Shown: in pieces, positions 61,890 to 64,000 of the stretch
How positions within the stretch are numbered: the first letter of the stretch is position 1
Layout: each line of letters opens with the position of its first letter
Assembly (NCBI RefSeq): GCF_021533835.1
Contig: NZ_JAKFYQ010000002.1
Span: 1 to 64,000, forward strand
DNA: 64,000 bases
DNA from: Synechococcus sp. Nb3U1
Lineage (GTDB): Bacteria; Cyanobacteriota; Cyanobacteriia; Thermostichales; Thermostichaceae
Reading direction: 5' to 3'
Position numbers and translations under genes: made by a program
The notes under the pieces: model-generated
Database searches by the model: none
The model's input: the letters and a program-made list of their open reading frames with translations, nothing else
Told to the model about the DNA's origin: nothing

Positions 61890-64000
61890 ATGGCTTTGCA
61901 AACTCCAACCCTACTGCTAGTCGATGGGCACTCGCTAGCTTACCGATCCTTTTACGCCTTCGCCTACAGCCGCGAGGGGGGGTTGCGCACATCCACCGGG
62001 ATCCCCACCAGCGTCAGCTTTGGTTTTTTGAAATCGTTACTGGAGGTGCTGGATAAACATACACCGACCCATGTAGCCGTTGCTTTTGATACTCGCCAAC
62101 CCACCTTTCGCCATGAAGCCGACGAAACCTACAAAGCCGGTCGCCCAGAAACTCCACCGGAATTTATTGAAGACGTGGAAAACCTCAAGCAGTTGTTAAC
62201 GGCGCTGCGGATCCCCATCTTGATGGCTCCAGGGTTTGAGGCAGATGATATATTGGGCACCCTCAGTACAGCATCTGCCAAAGACTATAAAGTCCAGATT
62301 TTAAGTGGGGATCAAGATCTCTTTCAGCTCATTGACAACGATGGAAAGATTCGGGTTTTACACTTGAACAACAAAGATCGAATTAGCGAGTTCGGCCCGG
62401 AGCAAGTGAAAGAAAAGCTAGGGATCTGGCCCTGGCAGGTGGTAGACTACAAAGCCCTTTGTGGAGATTCTTCCGATAATATCCCTGGAGTCAAAGGGAT
62501 CGGCCCCAAACGAGCCGTAGAGCTGTTGGAACGCTACGGTAGCCTGACGGAGATTTTCAAGCATATTCCTGAAATTAAAGGCAAGGTTCAGCAATATCTA
62601 CAGGAAGGGATCCAAGCTGCTCAGCATTCCCAGTTTATGGCCCAAATCAAGATGGATGTACCTTTGCCCCTAGACTGGGAGAGCATGAGACTCACAGGGT
62701 TTGATCAGGAGGAGTTAATCCCTCTTTTGGAAAAATTGGAATTTCAGAGTTTCATCAATCAAGTTCGTAAAATCCAGGCTTCCTTGGGCGGGATCCAAGC
62801 GGAATTAGGGGATCCCAGCGAAGGGAATAGCTCAACAGATTCGGAAAAAATTGTAGACAATGACGAAGCTCTTTGGTTTGATTTTGCCTTAGCTCCTACC
62901 CGCACCTTACCTGCGGTGTGGATTGTGGATACTCCCGAGAAGTTAGCTATTTGGGTTCAGGATTTGTTGGCCTGTGAAGGGATCGTGGCCTGGGACACAG
63001 AAACCACCAGTTTGGATCCGCGAGATGCCCAGTTGGTGGGCATTGGCTGTTGCTGGTCAGAACAGGATATTGCCTATTTGCCCATCGCTCACAGCAGTGG
63101 CACCAACCTGAATTGGGAACTTGTCAAATCAGCCCTTCAACCGATCTGGGAGGATCCCCAACGGCCCAAGAGCTTACAAAATTGCAAATATGATCTGAGC
63201 GTCCTACGTGCCCAAGGGATCCGACTGCGAGGGATCCAATTCGATCCGATGTTGGCCAGCTACGTTTTGGATCCGGAAGCCAGTCACAATTTGGGGGATC
63301 TAGCAGCCACCTATCTGAATTTACCCACCACCCGTTATCAAGACTTAGTCGGGAAGAAGGGATCCATCGCCGATATTAGCATTCCCCAAGTGGCGGAATA
63401 CTGCGGCTCCGATGCCTATTGTGCCTACCAACTGGTGCCCATACTCACCGAAAAACTCCAACAGACCGGCCCACGTCTTTGGGATCTCTTCACCCAAGTT
63501 GAGTTACCTCTGGCGTTGATCCTAGAAGAAATGGAGTGGCTGGGCATTCGTATTGACACAGAGTTTCTCCGTCAACTCTCTCAGGAATTACAAGCAGAAC
63601 TAGAAGCCCTCGAAAACACCGCCTATACACAAGCTGGGGAGACCTTCAACCTCAACTCCCCCAAACAACTGGGATCCCTGCTGTTTGAAAAACTAAAACT
63701 GGATATTCGGAAAACCCGCAAAACAGCCACAGGCTACTCTACAGATGCCTCTGTTTTGGAAAAACTAGAAGGAGATCATCCCCTAATCGCGACCATCCTC
63801 CAACACCGCACTTTGGCCAAGCTAAAATCTACCTATGTGGATGCCCTGCCAGCCCTAGTGAGAAACGATACCGGCAGAGTGCATACGGACTTTAACCAAA
63901 CCGTGACTGCGACGGGCAGGCTGAGTTCCTCAAACCCTAACCTGCAAAACATTCCGATCCGCACCGAGTTTAGCCGCCGTATTCGACAGGCCTTTATTCC
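61890..64000 (+). CDS. polA: DNA polymerase I (5' part, runs off the window)
   Basis: 703 codons are visible of an expected 900-960. Domains are: 5'-nuclease (about 1-290; LLVDGHSLAYRSFYAF, FEADDILGTLS, LSGDQDLFQLI, LCGDSSDNIPGVKGIGPKRA); a 3'-5' exonuclease (about 340-520) whose motifs are intact (AWDTETTSLDP, NCKYDLSVLRAQG, YCGSDAYCAYQL), so proofreading is likely; and the beginning of the polymerase domain (QTVTATGRLSSSNPNLQNIP). It fills gaps and removes RNA primers. The ATG at 61890 gives the standard N-terminus. There is no stop before the window edge. Confidence 0.96.
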   Translation, partial: MALQTPTLLLVDGHSLAYRSFYAFAYSREGGLRTSTGIPTSVSFGFLKSLLEVLDKHTPTHVAVAFDTRQPTFRHEADETYKAGRPETPPEFIEDVENLKQLLTALRIPILMAPGFEADDILGTLSTASAKDYKVQILSGDQDLFQLIDNDGKIRVLHLNNKDRISEFGPEQVKEKLGIWPWQVVDYKALCGDSSDNIPGVKGIGPKRAVELLERYGSLTEIFKHIPEIKGKVQQYLQEGIQAAQHSQFMAQIKMDVPLPLDWESMRLTGFDQEELIPLLEKLEFQSFINQVRKIQASLGGIQAELGDPSEGNSSTDSEKIVDNDEALWFDFALAPTRTLPAVWIVDTPEKLAIWVQDLLACEGIVAWDTETTSLDPRDAQLVGIGCCWSEQDIAYLPIAHSSGTNLNWELVKSALQPIWEDPQRPKSLQNCKYDLSVLRAQGIRLRGIQFDPMLASYVLDPEASHNLGDLAATYLNLPTTRYQDLVGKKGSIADISIPQVAEYCGSDAYCAYQLVPILTEKLQQTGPRLWDLFTQVELPLALILEEMEWLGIRIDTEFLRQLSQELQAELEALENTAYTQAGETFNLNSPKQLGSLLFEKLKLDIRKTRKTATGYSTDASVLEKLEGDHPLIATILQHRTLAKLKSTYVDALPALVRNDTGRVHTDFNQTVTATGRLSSSNPNLQNIPIRTEFSRRIRQAFI

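Overview
The window is about 64 kb of a moderately G+C-rich, gene-dense cyanobacterial chromosome. The evidence for a cyanobacterium is magnesium chelatase subunit H (chlH), plant-type [2Fe-2S] ferredoxin, the photosystem II extrinsic proteins CyanoP (psbP) and CyanoQ (psbQ), a gamma-tocopherol-methyltransferase-like enzyme, bifunctional Rel, and several cyanobacterial DUF families (DUF4330, DUF4327-like, ComFB). The palindrome GGATCC (often GGGATCCC) occurs every few hundred bases in most genes, while the usual cyanobacterial HIP1 octamer GCGATCGC is almost absent (one copy noticed, in a tRNA). From memory, this suggests the deep-branching hot-spring Synechococcus/Thermostichus group; that assignment is inference.

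Layout. 1-4.2 kb: tRNA-Phe, a Crp-type regulator, a kinase-like fusion protein and two hypotheticals. 4.2-12.3 kb: an envelope-related plus-strand run (TIGR03943-like protein, Ig/beta-propeller protein, DUF4330 protein, lpxD) converging on chlH. 12.5-22.7 kb: an accessory surface and glycan region with two tandem paralogous lipoproteins, two FkbM-type methyltransferases, a GT4 glycosyltransferase, a giant TPR-O-GlcNAc-transferase-like protein and a proline-rich lipoprotein. About 2.1 kb of it has no GGATCC. 22.8-27.4 kb: ferredoxin, tRNA-Ala, katG and small mobile-element-like repeats. 27.5-39 kb: a cyanobacterial protein of unknown function, a receiver-PP2C phosphatase, rel, psbP, cpdA, two ABC permeases, a DUF39 homocysteine-synthesis-like protein and bolA. 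39-46.6 kb: a compact minus-strand operon of a 1560-residue hybrid histidine kinase, an M3-peptidase-like protein without its zinc motif, and a Dam-type DNA adenine methylase. 46.7-56.9 kb: comM, a B12-radical SAM protein, pheA, comFB, psbQ, an ArsA-type ATPase, trmFO, ackA, a lipoprotein and a DUF4351-like remnant. 57-64 kb: an amino-acid ABC permease with a nonsense-interrupted binding protein, a radical SAM protein, the tocopherol methyltransferase and the 5' part of polA.

How the genes connect. Photosynthesis is represented by chlorophyll synthesis (chlH), electron transfer (ferredoxin), PSII donor-side proteins (psbP, psbQ) and tocopherol methylation. Signalling includes a regulator with a cyclic-nucleotide-binding signature and a CpdA-type phosphodiesterase, Rel, a ComFB-family protein, a PP2C response regulator and the giant hybrid kinase.

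Most notable observations: a 107-bp MITE-like element with TA-flanked inverted repeats, in two copies plus a diverged third; the kinase / inactivated-M3 / Dam operon in a genome saturated with a GATC-containing palindrome; an in-frame amber codon in an ABC binding-protein gene; a DUF39 protein lacking one of the two cysteines I recall as catalytic; and a GGATCC desert over the glycan genes.
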